A stretch of DNA of 8,593 nt, taken from NCBI GenBank assembly GCA_026984595.1, contig JALSRW010000503.1, positions 1 through 8,593 of the forward strand, read 5' to 3'. Made by a program: the position numbers and the translations under genes. Positions 1 through 8,181 of this stretch are shown piece after piece. Numbering within the stretch: position 1 is the first letter of the stretch; every line of letters starts with the position of its first letter. Source of the DNA: Alphaproteobacteria bacterium. GTDB taxonomy: Bacteria > Pseudomonadota > Alphaproteobacteria > Geminicoccales > Geminicoccaceae. The notes beneath the pieces are model-generated. The model worked only from the letters and a program-made list of their open reading frames with translations. It was not told the origin of the DNA and ran no database searches.

Positions 1-1035
1 ATCGACCCGGATGAAGCTGCGTTCCACCCGATTGTAGAGGCGCACCAGATTGTCCGGAGTGAAGGCCGGATCGCCGCCGAAGGCCTGCTCGAACTCGCCC
101 GACAGGAAGCTCAGGAAGGCAGGCGAGCGGCAGACCTGCATCTCGATCAGCAGGGACTGGCTCTCGTGCACGGCCATGCCGCGGGCCGCCCCCACCGGCT
201 GGTCGAGCCAGTCGCGCGGCAGGCCGGCTTCGTAGAGGGCGTGGCCCGTCTCGTGCAGCACCCCCATCAGCCCGGTCACCGCATCGGCCTCGTCGTAGCG
301 GGTGGTGAGACGGATGTCGGTCGGGGTACCGCCGCAGAAGGGATGGGTGCTCTCGTCCAGCCGTCCGTGGGTGAAGTCGAAGCCCAGCCGCGCCATCAGC
401 CGCTCGGCGAGCTCCTTCTGGGCCGCCTTGGGGAAGGGGCCGCGCGGCCGCTGCGGGGTCTTCTGGCGGGCCAGCACGGTATCGACGAGATGGGGGAGAT
501 GGCGCTCGAGCGGGGCCAGCAGACGGCCCAGATCGGCATCGCGAAGCCCCGGCTGATAGGTTCCGAGCAGAGCGTCGTAGGGGGCGAGATCGAGGGCCGC
601 TCCGAGCTGGCGGGCACGCTCGCGCTCCAGCGCCAGCACCTCCTCGAGATGCGGCCGCAACATGGCGAAATCGCTGCGCTCGCGGGCCTCGCGCCAGACC
701 AGTTCGGCCCGGGTGGTGGCCCGCGCAGCGGCCTCGACGAGGGCCGGATCGACCGCCGCCGCCAGCGCCCGGAGCCGCCGCATCTCGCGCAGATTGGCCC
801 GCCGCCAGGGATCCTCGATGGGCGATGCCGCCGCTTCCTCGAGCCGCTCCCCGAGCTCCTCCGCCGTGAGAAGGTCGTGGGCGAGGCGCCGCAGGGTGGC
901 CACCTGCAGGCCGCGCGCGGCGGCCCCGCCGGGTGGCATCCATACGGCCTGATCCCAGGTCAGGATGGCGAGTGCGCCCTCGATCCCGTGCAGACGGCGG
1001 AACCGGGCTTCGAGCGCGGCCAGCGAGTCGCTCAT
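1..1035 (-). CDS. M32 family metallocarboxypeptidase (carboxypeptidase Taq), C-terminal part beyond window
   Basis: Zinc carboxypeptidase that removes C-terminal residues from peptides in the cytoplasm. The frame is open for 345 codons from an ATG at 1035 to the window edge; family members are about 500 residues, so roughly the last third is missing. Seen directly: an N-terminal region with the LTWDQ-type segment near residues 25-29, a predicted helical middle, the motif GGTPTDIRLTTRYDE just before the active site, the zinc-binding HETGH at residues 261-265 (two His ligands, catalytic Glu262), and HESQS at 290-294, whose Glu291 fits the third zinc ligand 26 residues after the second His. The visible end (ERSFIRVD) matches the start of the next conserved family block. 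The start codon overlaps the ctaA stop by 4 nt (ATGA) without a clear ribosome binding site, so translation is probably coupled to ctaA. It has no known role in oxidase assembly. Family assignment is firm; substrate is unknown. Confidence 0.93.
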   Translation of the reverse strand, partial: MSDSLAALEARFRRLHGIEGALAILTWDQAVWMPPGGAAARGLQVATLRRLAHDLLTAEELGERLEEAAASPIEDPWRRANLREMRRLRALAAAVDPALVEAAARATTRAELVWREARERSDFAMLRPHLEEVLALERERARQLGAALDLAPYDALLGTYQPGLRDADLGRLLAPLERHLPHLVDTVLARQKTPQRPRGPFPKAAQKELAERLMARLGFDFTHGRLDESTHPFCGGTPTDIRLTTRYDEADAVTGLMGVLHETGHALYEAGLPRDWLDQPVGAARGMAVHESQSLLIEMQVCRSPAFLSFLSGEFEQAFGGDPAFTPDNLVRLYNRVERSFIRVD

Positions 1036-1952
1036 GCCATCTGCGGCCGCGAAGCGGCGGCCTCCGTGACCGGCCAGGTCTTCCACAGGATCATGGTGAC
1101 ATGCATGAACGCCAGGATGGCGATCGCCTGATGGGTCACCGCCACCCAGAGCGGCCAGAAACTGGCGATGCCATGGGCGGCCAGCAATGCGGCCAGCAGC
1201 ACCAGCAGCAAGGCGCCCATGCCGAGCCCGCGGAAGGCACCGCCGATACGACGGCCGCGCAGATAGAGCAGGAGAATGGCGAGAATCGCCAGCGCTGCCA
1301 GCAGCCGGTGCACCCAATTGACGAGGACCATGGGATCGGAGAGGTCGGGGAGGAGGGCGCCGTCGCAGAGCGGCCAGGTGGCGCAGGCCAGCGAAGCGCC
1401 CATCTTGGCCATCATCGCCGCCGCGACGATGGTGGCGAAGGTGGCGAGCCAGGCGAATGCCGCCAATCCCCGGAAGCCGGCATCGACGGCTGGCGCCGAG
1501 CTTCCGGCACGGGCGGCGAGAAACAGGGTCATGCTCAGAACCAGAAGGGCGGTGCCCAGATGCAGCGCCACCGACCAGGGGCTGTTCTGGTCGAGCACGG
1601 TGACTCCGCCGAGCCCGGCCTGGATCACCAGTAGCACGACCAGCAGGGCGGCACCGGCGCCGAGACCGGGCCGTTCCTCACGGTAGCGCAGGGCGAGCCA
1701 GGCGACGACCAGCACCAGCGGCCCGAGGATGACACCGGCGATCAGGCGATGCACCCATTCCAGCATCACCTGATAGTAGGCATAGCCGGCATCGGCGGGA
1801 ATGTCGCCGGGCAGCGGCAGCCAGTTTCCGTAGCAGGTCGGCCAGTCCGGGCAGGAAAGGCCGGAGTTCGTCGCCCGCACGGAGGCACCCAGAATGATCA
1901 GGGCGAAGGTCAGCAGAGCCGCCAGTCCGGCGGTCAGTCGCAGGGCACGCAC
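1032..1952 (-). CDS. ctaA: Heme A synthase CtaA (COX15 family), cysteine-containing type
   Basis: Membrane enzyme that oxidises the C8 methyl of heme O to a formyl group, giving heme A for cytochrome aa3. I prefer a GTG start at 1952, 10 nt after the SURF1 stop with a GGGA 7 nt upstream, giving 306 residues. An in-frame ATG at 2024 would give 330 residues but overlap SURF1 by 62 nt and add a polar, family-unlike tail. The protein is almost entirely hydrophobic, consistent with eight membrane helices in two pseudo-repeats. In the 306-residue numbering, visible key residues are Cys34 and Cys40 (SCPDWPTC), Glu65 and His68 (EWVHR), His131 (VALHLGTA), Cys190 and Cys196 (CATWPLC), His215 (NWVHR) and His274 (VTHQA). 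These match the heme ligands, catalytic Glu and two cysteine pairs of the Bacillus CtaA type. Most alphaproteobacterial CtaA proteins are of the type lacking these cysteines, which makes this copy notable. Confidence 0.94.
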   Translation of the reverse strand: MRALRLTAGLAALLTFALIILGASVRATNSGLSCPDWPTCYGNWLPLPGDIPADAGYAYYQVMLEWVHRLIAGVILGPLVLVVAWLALRYREERPGLGAGAALLVVLLVIQAGLGGVTVLDQNSPWSVALHLGTALLVLSMTLFLAARAGSSAPAVDAGFRGLAAFAWLATFATIVAAAMMAKMGASLACATWPLCDGALLPDLSDPMVLVNWVHRLLAALAILAILLLYLRGRRIGGAFRGLGMGALLLVLLAALLAAHGIASFWPLWVAVTHQAIAILAFMHVTMILWKTWPVTEAAASRPQMA

Positions 1953-1962
1953 CTCGGTATCC

Positions 1963-2709
1963 CTATCTTTCGCTCGCGGACCGGTCGCGGCGTTCGGCGC
2001 CGCGCCGGAAGCCGAAGACCACATAGATCACCAGCAGCGAAGCCGCCAGTCCGAACCAGGTGACGGCATAGCCGAGATGGCGGTTGGGCAGCTCGGCCCG
2101 CACCGGCAGCACTCTCGCCAGCACCTCCGGCGGCTGTGCCTTCTGGGCGCGCAGCAGGAAAGGGGAGATCGGCGCCTGCACCAGCCGCGCGATGGCGCGG
2201 TGGTCGAGCCAGTAGAAGCGGCGGGCGGTGAGATCGTTGTCGGGCACGAACATGCGCTGGCGCGCATCGCCGATGAACCGCAGCACCCCCTCGATGCGGG
2301 CGCGCAGCGGGCGGGCGAGGGGCGCCGGCTCGTCGGGCGGCAGCGTCTCCTCGGGCAGCCAGCCGCGGTCCACCAGGAGTATCGTCCCATCCTCCAGACG
2401 CAGGGGGGTGAGCAGAGAGGCGCCGAGGCGCCCGTCCACGGTCAGCGCACCATAGGCCAGATTGTGGGTGGCCAGCAGCTCGCCGGTGAGCCGTACCCGC
2501 CGATAATCGAGTTCCCGGCCGTCCGCGGGCAGGGAATCGAGGGCCAGCGGCGGTGCCTGCAGCCCGGCCTCGATGCGGGCGATGAGATCCTGCTTCCACA
2601 GGAGGCGCTGGACCTGCCAGATGCCGAGACCGAGCAGCAGCAGAAAGGCCAGCGCGGTGGCGAGGCTGGCGGCGATGCCCGGGCGGAACCTCCGCCCTTC
2701 AGCCGGCAT
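1963..2709 (-). CDS. SURF1 family cytochrome c oxidase assembly protein
   Basis: Assembly factor of the inner membrane that helps place heme a/a3 in subunit I. The 248-residue length is typical for bacterial SURF1. Architecture seen: transmembrane helix 1 at about residues 11-33, running into the conserved segment GIWQVQRLLWK (29-39); a large periplasmic domain containing VRLTGEL (72-78), LLTPL (99-103), VDRGWLP (113-119) and FYWLD (165-169); and helix 2 at about 213-234 preceded by NRHLGYAVTWFGLA (209-222), the C-terminal hallmark. The start at 2709 lies inside the end of the DUF983 gene (11-nt overlap) and has no recognisable Shine-Dalgarno sequence, so it likely depends on ribosomes finishing DUF983. 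The placement with ctaB and ctaA, which supply the heme, fits its role. No key segment appears damaged. Confidence 0.95.
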   Translation of the reverse strand: MPAEGRRFRPGIAASLATALAFLLLLGLGIWQVQRLLWKQDLIARIEAGLQAPPLALDSLPADGRELDYRRVRLTGELLATHNLAYGALTVDGRLGASLLTPLRLEDGTILLVDRGWLPEETLPPDEPAPLARPLRARIEGVLRFIGDARQRMFVPDNDLTARRFYWLDHRAIARLVQAPISPFLLRAQKAQPPEVLARVLPVRAELPNRHLGYAVTWFGLAASLLVIYVVFGFRRGAERRDRSASER

Positions 2710-3058
2710 GATCGAAATCGCGCGCCCGATGCTTGAACTGGAGGCCGATCGCGATCGCCTTCAAGGGCCGCATCAACGCCAGGCAGCCGGCCGCCGCCAG
2801 CGGCAGCCAGACGAGGAGATGCAGCCAGACCGGCCAGCCGTACCGGACTTCGACGATCAGTGCGGCGCCAACCACGAGGAAGCCCACCAGCAGGATGATC
2901 AGGGCCACCGGACCGTCGCCGCTGTCCTCGGCGGAGAGATCGAGACCGCAGACTTCGCAGCGGGGCGCCACTGCCAGAAAGCCGCGGAACAGCCGGCCCT
3001 GCCCGCAGCGCGGGCAGCGGCCGGAAAGGGCGGCGGTGACCGGCGAGACCGTTGCCAC
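2699..3058 (-). CDS. DUF983 zinc-ribbon membrane protein
   Basis: Small membrane protein of unknown function that is a recurrent member of alphaproteobacterial cytochrome oxidase operons. With the GTG start at 3058 it has 119 residues, the usual family size. An N-terminal zinc-ribbon-like module carries two CXXC pairs, Cys15/Cys18 (CPRC) and Cys34/Cys37 (CEVC), followed by GDGP (47-50), two hydrophobic helices at about 51-70 and 76-95, and the conserved tail RPLKAIAIGLQFKHRA (97-112). The frame stays open upstream to an ATG at 3214, but that would overlap ctaE by 155 nt with residues unlike the family, so I reject it. The GTG lies one base beyond the ctaE stop codon and lacks a good ribosome binding site, which suggests termination-reinitiation coupling. 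A role in metal handling or oxidase biogenesis is inferred only from the cysteines and context. Confidence 0.88.
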   Translation of the reverse strand: MATVSPVTAALSGRCPRCGQGRLFRGFLAVAPRCEVCGLDLSAEDSGDGPVALIILLVGFLVVGAALIVEVRYGWPVWLHLLVWLPLAAAGCLALMRPLKAIAIGLQFKHRARDFDHAG

Positions 3059-3059
3059 C

Positions 3060-3914
3060 CTATTGGACCGGAGTGACGGTGAATTCGAGACTGCCGCCCC
3101 ACCAGTAGACGAAGGTGAACAGGAACAGCCAGACGGCGTCGACGAAATGCCAGTACCAGGCGGCGGCCTCGAAACCCACATGCCGTTCGGGGGTGAAATC
3201 TCCCTTCCAGGCACGGATCATGCAGACGATCAGGAAGATGGTACCGACTTGCACATGGAAGCCGTGAAAGCCGGTGGCCATGTAGAAGGCCGAGCCGAAG
3301 ATGCCGTCCTGCAGGGTGAAGCCCTCGTGGACGATGGCCTGGTAATACTCGTACCCCTGCAGAAAGGTGAAGGTGAGCCCCAGCAGCACGGTCAGCAACA
3401 GCGCCTTGAAGGCGGTCTGATTGTCGTTCTGCTTGATGGCATGATGGGCCCAGGTGACGGTGGCCCCGGAGGTCAGCAGGATGAGGGTGTTGAGGAAGGG
3501 GATCTCCCATGTGGGGATCGGCTCCACCCCTTCCGGCGGCCAGGACACGGCGACCAGCTCGGGCGGTACCAGGGCGCCCCAGAAGAAGGCCCAGAAGAAG
3601 GCCGCGAAGAACAGCACCTCGGAGGTGATGAACAGGGCCATGCCGAGGCGCAGGCCACGGGCCACCACCTCGGTATGGTAGCCTTCGCGGGCCTCGTGGA
3701 TGACGTCGCGCCACCAGCCCCACATGGTGACGAGAACGCCGAGGAGCCCGAGCAGCGTGATCCATTTGCCGGGGCCGATCTCGTGCATCCACATCACCGC
3801 GCCGCCGGTCAGCAGGAGGGCGGCGAAACTCCCGGTGATGGGCCAGGGGCTGGGCTCGACGAGATGATAAGGATGTTCCTGCTGGTGGGCGGCTGCCTCT
3901 GCTCCTGACGCCAT
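3060..3914 (-). CDS. ctaE: Cytochrome c oxidase subunit III
   Basis: Core membrane subunit of the aa3 oxidase; it binds lipid, stabilises subunit I and supports proton uptake and turnover stability, but carries no redox centre. The protein has 284 residues, full length for the seven-helix form. Seen: the N-terminal HPYHLVEPSPWP (14-25), characteristic of the alphaproteobacterial and mitochondrial proteins; the conserved ITSEVLFF with buried Glu99; the segment WEIPFLNTLILLTSG (136-150); GFHGFHV (215-221); and WYWHFVDAVWLFLF (253-266). The start at 3914 is well supported by AAGGAG at 3923-3928, eight bases upstream. It sits 28 nt after ctaG and one base before DUF983. No anomalies. Confidence 0.97.
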   Translation of the reverse strand: MASGAEAAAHQQEHPYHLVEPSPWPITGSFAALLLTGGAVMWMHEIGPGKWITLLGLLGVLVTMWGWWRDVIHEAREGYHTEVVARGLRLGMALFITSEVLFFAAFFWAFFWGALVPPELVAVSWPPEGVEPIPTWEIPFLNTLILLTSGATVTWAHHAIKQNDNQTAFKALLLTVLLGLTFTFLQGYEYYQAIVHEGFTLQDGIFGSAFYMATGFHGFHVQVGTIFLIVCMIRAWKGDFTPERHVGFEAAAWYWHFVDAVWLFLFTFVYWWGGSLEFTVTPVQ

Positions 3915-3942
3915 GTTCTAGGCTCCTTCCCCGCGGTTCCGC

Positions 3943-4521
3943 TCAGGAATCGCCGACCGCGCCGGCAGCCGGCTCGGCGGCCAACGCGGCGGTGGCTTCC
4001 TCGTTCAGAAAGAAGGTATAGGAGAGGGTGATCTGCCGCACCTCCTCGGCGGTCGGATCCTCCAGCATCTCGGGGTCGATGTAGAAGGATACCGGCATCT
4101 CGGCCCGCTCTCCCGGTGCCAGCTTCTGCTCGTCGAAGCAGAAGCACTGCACCTTGTAGAAATAGCTTCCGACCTTGAACGGCGTGACGTTGTAGACGGC
4201 CTGGCCGACCAGCGTGCGGTCGCCGAGATTGACGGCCTCGAACACCGCCAGGGCCGGTTCCCCGATCCGCACGCGAACGCTCTTCTGCAACGGCCGGAAG
4301 CGCCAGGGCAGCTTCCTGTCCACATCGGTGTTGAAGCTCACCTCGACGAAGACATCCGAGGCCTGCTCGGGCACGGCCTCGGCGACGTCGGTGGTGCCGC
4401 CGTAGCCGGTGACCTGGCAGAACAGCCGGTAGAGCGGAACCGAAGCCGCGGTGAGGCCGGTCATGGCGAGGATCACCGCGACCAGAGCGAAGGCCGTCCG
4501 CCGTGTGCCCCGGCCGGCCAT
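3943..4521 (-). CDS. ctaG: Cytochrome c oxidase assembly protein CtaG (Cox11 family)
   Basis: Copper chaperone anchored in the inner membrane that delivers Cu(I) from the periplasmic side to the CuB site of subunit I. It is 192 residues long, normal for the family. An N-terminal signal-anchor helix spans about residues 9-29 after a basic start (RGTRR), followed by VPLYRLFCQVTGYGGT with the conserved Cys35, then a beta-rich periplasmic domain. The copper-binding CFCF motif is at 126-129 (Cys126, Cys128), and the downstream PVSFYIDPEM (143-152) is also typical. The alanine-rich last 20 residues are variable. The start overlaps the stop of the upstream 41-codon gene by one base (TGATG), and GGAGG lies six bases ahead at 4528-4532. 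This is the Cox11-type CtaG, not the unrelated Bacillus CtaG. Confidence 0.96.
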   Translation of the reverse strand: MAGRGTRRTAFALVAVILAMTGLTAASVPLYRLFCQVTGYGGTTDVAEAVPEQASDVFVEVSFNTDVDRKLPWRFRPLQKSVRVRIGEPALAVFEAVNLGDRTLVGQAVYNVTPFKVGSYFYKVQCFCFDEQKLAPGERAEMPVSFYIDPEMLEDPTAEEVRQITLSYTFFLNEEATAALAAEPAAGAVGDS

Positions 4522-4646
4522 CAGATCCCTCCGAGACGAACCAGGGTGACCAGATAGAACAGCAGCGCCAGCGCCAGCAGCAATCCGCCCACGAGCAGAT
4601 TCTTGGCGCGCTGGCGGCGCCGGAATTCCCGATCGTCGAGCGGCAT
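4521..4646 (-). CDS. 41-residue single-pass membrane protein between ctaB and ctaG (CoxF-like position)
   Basis: A short reading frame, too small for usual gene-length cut-offs, that fills the space between ctaB and ctaG exactly. The product begins MPLDDREFRRRQRAKN, a charged and basic N-terminus, followed by one hydrophobic helix at about residues 17-36 (NLLVGGLLLALALLFYLVTL) and ends VRLGGI. The positive-inside pattern predicts a cytoplasmic N-terminus. It starts 4 nt after the ctaB stop, with AAGG about ten bases upstream inside ctaB, and its TGA overlaps the ctaG ATG by one base; its last codons carry the GGAGG used by ctaG. Small single-helix proteins at this place are common in alphaproteobacterial cox operons and are sometimes labelled CoxF or hypothetical. 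A role as an accessory or assembly peptide is inference from position; it may also act by coupling ctaG translation to ctaB. Confidence 0.82.
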   Translation of the reverse strand: MPLDDREFRRRQRAKNLLVGGLLLALALLFYLVTLVRLGGI

Positions 4647-4650
4647 TCGC

Positions 4651-5592
4651 TCAGCCTTCGAGGGCACGGAGGAAAGCATAGTCCACCACCAGACCGAGAA
4701 AGATCACGAACAGATAGACGATGGAAACCCGGAAGCTGCGCATGGCGACGCGGTCGCTGTCGCTGCGCAGCAAATGCCAGGCGATGGCGGTGAACGTGGC
4801 CCCGGCCGCCGCAGCGGTCAGCCCGTAGAGCCAGCCGGCACTGCCGATCACCGCAGGCAGCAAGCCCGCGAGCGATACCAGGAGCGCATAGGCGAAGATG
4901 TGCCGCAACGTCGCCCTTCGCCCCGCCACTACCGGCAGCATGGGCACCCCGACCCGCGCGTAGTCGGCGTTACGATAGAGCGCCAACGACCAGAAATGCG
5001 GCGGTGTCCACAGGAAGATCACCAGGAACAGCAGCAGCGGCATGATTCCCACATCGCCGGCGACCGCCGCCCAGCCGACCACCGGCGGCAGCGCCCCGGC
5101 GATCCCGCCGATGACGATGTTCTGCGGAGTGCGCCGCTTCAGCAGCAGGGTGTAGACCAGCACGTAGAAGAGGATAGTGAAGGCCAGAAGGCTCGCGGCC
5201 AGCCAGTTGAGGGCGAGCCCCATCAGCAGCACCGCGATCAGGCCGAGGGTGATACCGACGCCGAGCGCCTCGGCCGGCGCGATCCGGCCGCTGGCGGTGG
5301 GACGCCTGCGGGTGCGCCGCATCTCCCGGTCGATGTCGGCATCGTAGGCGTTGTTGATGGCGGCGCAGGCGCCGGCCCCGAGCGCGATCGAAAGAATGGC
5401 GACGAAGGCCAGGAGCGGGTGGACGGCACCGGGAGCCAGGTAGAGCCCGACGGCCCCGGTGAAGACCACGAGCTGCATGACATTGGGCTTGAGGAGGCGC
5501 CAGTAGTCGAGGGGCGTGGCCACCCCCTCGGCGCCTCCTTCCATCGCCCCGATGCCCTGCCGCATCCTCCGGGCCCCCGCCGTCGTCGCCAT
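4651..5592 (-). CDS. ctaB: Protoheme IX farnesyltransferase (heme O synthase) CtaB
   Basis: Integral membrane UbiA-family prenyltransferase that adds a farnesyl group to the vinyl side chain of heme B to make heme O, the substrate of CtaA encoded downstream. It has 313 residues, the expected size, with about nine hydrophobic helices. The first aspartate-rich motif, NNAYDADIDREMRRTRRRP (80-98), provides the Mg-diphosphate binding residues. Also visible are LKRRTPQNIVIGGIAGALPP (151-170), typical of heme O synthases, and TPPHFWSLALYRNADYARVG (196-215), the second conserved block. The start at 5592 lies 3 nt after the coxA stop, with GGAGG at 5604-5608 inside coxA, eleven bases upstream. Met17 is a possible alternative start; the conserved region begins near residue 26 (TPLDYWRLLKP), so either start would keep the enzyme intact. 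Confidence 0.96.
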   Translation of the reverse strand: MATTAGARRMRQGIGAMEGGAEGVATPLDYWRLLKPNVMQLVVFTGAVGLYLAPGAVHPLLAFVAILSIALGAGACAAINNAYDADIDREMRRTRRRPTASGRIAPAEALGVGITLGLIAVLLMGLALNWLAASLLAFTILFYVLVYTLLLKRRTPQNIVIGGIAGALPPVVGWAAVAGDVGIMPLLLFLVIFLWTPPHFWSLALYRNADYARVGVPMLPVVAGRRATLRHIFAYALLVSLAGLLPAVIGSAGWLYGLTAAAAGATFTAIAWHLLRSDSDRVAMRSFRVSIVYLFVIFLGLVVDYAFLRALEG

Positions 5593-5595
5593 GCG

Positions 5596-7209
<1,614 letters not shown>

Positions 7210-8052
7210 TTACTGCGCGACCCTGTCGAGTTCGGCGACGGTCACCGAGGGATCGTCGACCTTCGCGAATTCCTCCCGGGCCTTCTCGACCCAGGCCGCG
7301 AACTCCTCCTTGGTGACGACCTTGACGGCGATCGGCATGAAGCCGTGCCCACGCCCGCAGAGCTCCGAGCACTGGCCGTAGAAGACGCCCGTCTCCTTGG
7401 CCTCGAACCAAGCCTCGTTGAGACGTCCCGGAATGGCGTCGATCTTGATGCCGAAGGCCGGCACCGCCCAGGAATGGAGAACGTCGGAAGCGGTCACCTG
7501 GAGGCGGATCTTGGTGTTCACCGGGACCACCACCTGGTTGTCGGTGGCCAGCAGCCGCGGCTCGCCGTTCTCCAGCTCGTCGTCGGGCTTTATCAGAGCG
7601 TCGAAGGTGAAATTGCCCTGATCGGGATACTCGTAGGTCCAGTACCACTGGTTGCCGATCGCCTTGATCCGGAACTCGGTCTCCGGAACCACGTCCATGT
7701 AGTAGAGCAGCTTGAAGGAGGGGACCGCGATGATCACCAGGATCAGGACCGGGACCGCCGTCCAGATCACCTCCAGGAGCGTGTGATGCGAGCGACGCGA
7801 GGGGACCGGGTTGCGGTCCTCGCGGAAGCGGTAGAGTACGTAGCCGATCAGGGCGAAGACGAAGATGCAGATGAGGGTGATGATGATCAGCAGCAGGCTG
7901 TGGAAGTTCGCCACCCGCTCCATGATCGGCGTCACCGCCTTCTGCAGGTTGAGCTGCCAAGGCACCGGCTGTCCGCCGTGTCCGTCCGCCCATGCCGGTC
8001 CGGCAAAGCTCGCCACGAACCCCGCCAGGGCCGCCCATTTCCACCACTTCAT
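7210..8052 (-). CDS. ctaC: Cytochrome c oxidase subunit II with CuA site
   Basis: Subunit that receives electrons from cytochrome c at the binuclear CuA centre and passes them to heme a. The 280-residue protein begins with a signal peptide (basic MKWWK, hydrophobic core, likely cleavage after AWA near residue 22). Two membrane helices follow at about 51-76 and 92-117, and then a periplasmic cupredoxin domain. CuA ligands are visible: His193 (VLHSWAVP), Cys228, Glu230, Cys232, His236 and Met239 in CSELCGRGHGFMP. Trp136 in NQWYWTYEYP corresponds to the aromatic electron-entry region. No cytochrome c domain is fused at the C-terminus, so this is a plain aa3 (not caa3) subunit. The start at 8052 has GGAGG at 8063-8067, ten bases upstream. 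It is the first gene of the operon, with a 177-nt upstream region containing an FNR-like site. Confidence 0.97.
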   Translation of the reverse strand: MKWWKWAALAGFVASFAGPAWADGHGGQPVPWQLNLQKAVTPIMERVANFHSLLLIIITLICIFVFALIGYVLYRFREDRNPVPSRRSHHTLLEVIWTAVPVLILVIIAVPSFKLLYYMDVVPETEFRIKAIGNQWYWTYEYPDQGNFTFDALIKPDDELENGEPRLLATDNQVVVPVNTKIRLQVTASDVLHSWAVPAFGIKIDAIPGRLNEAWFEAKETGVFYGQCSELCGRGHGFMPIAVKVVTKEEFAAWVEKAREEFAKVDDPSVTVAELDRVAQ

Positions 8053-8133
8053 CGGCCGATACCCTCCAGCGTGCCGTCACAGATCCCTACGAGGGCGCCG
8101 TCGCCGCCGCGGCGCGACCCACCCCGGCTCGCC

Positions 8134-8147
8134 TTGATGTGAGTCAA
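8134..8147 (-). promoter_or_regulatory. Candidate FNR/FixK-type binding site upstream of coxB
   Basis: The plus-strand sequence TTGATGTGAGTCAA (minus strand TTGACTCACATCAA) matches the CRP/FNR-family oxygen-response consensus TTGAT-N4-ATCAA at nine of ten defined positions, and the flanking C and G at 8133 and 8148 extend the arms to CTTGA/TCAAG. Its centre lies about 88 bp upstream of the coxB start codon in the only sizeable intergenic region of the window. No convincing sigma-70 boxes could be placed, so whether it would activate or repress cannot be told from position. Oxygen-responsive FNR/Anr/FixK control of terminal oxidases is well known in proteobacteria; its action here is inferred. 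Confidence 0.55.
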
Positions 8148-8181
8148 GTGATACCGGCCTCGCGAGCGCCACACTTGGTGA

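Noticed and set aside
166..1131. A 321-codon plus-strand frame opposite the M32 peptidase gene.
   Set aside because: The minus strand encodes an intact M32 sequence with HETGH and HESQS motifs over the same bases; the plus-strand product resembles no family and has shadow-like composition.
1953..2024. An upstream ATG start that would give CtaA 24 extra residues.
   Set aside because: It lies inside SURF1 and the extension is a polar sequence unlike the family. The GTG at 1952, just after the SURF1 stop with a GGGA upstream, fits better, though N-terminal data would be needed to be certain.
3059..3214. An upstream ATG extension of DUF983 (52 extra residues).
   Set aside because: The extension would overlap the conserved C-terminus of ctaE and is unlike the DUF983 family, which begins shortly before the first CXXC pair.
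2733..3908. A 391-codon plus-strand frame opposite ctaE and DUF983.
   Set aside because: It is antisense to two clearly conserved membrane protein genes and has the polar, Gly/Glu/His-rich composition of a reverse-strand shadow.
8134..8162. A sigma-70 promoter using TTGACT within the FNR-like palindrome as the -35 box.
   Set aside because: No acceptable -10 hexamer occurs 16-18 bp downstream on the minus strand, where the sequence is GC-rich, so I do not call a promoter.
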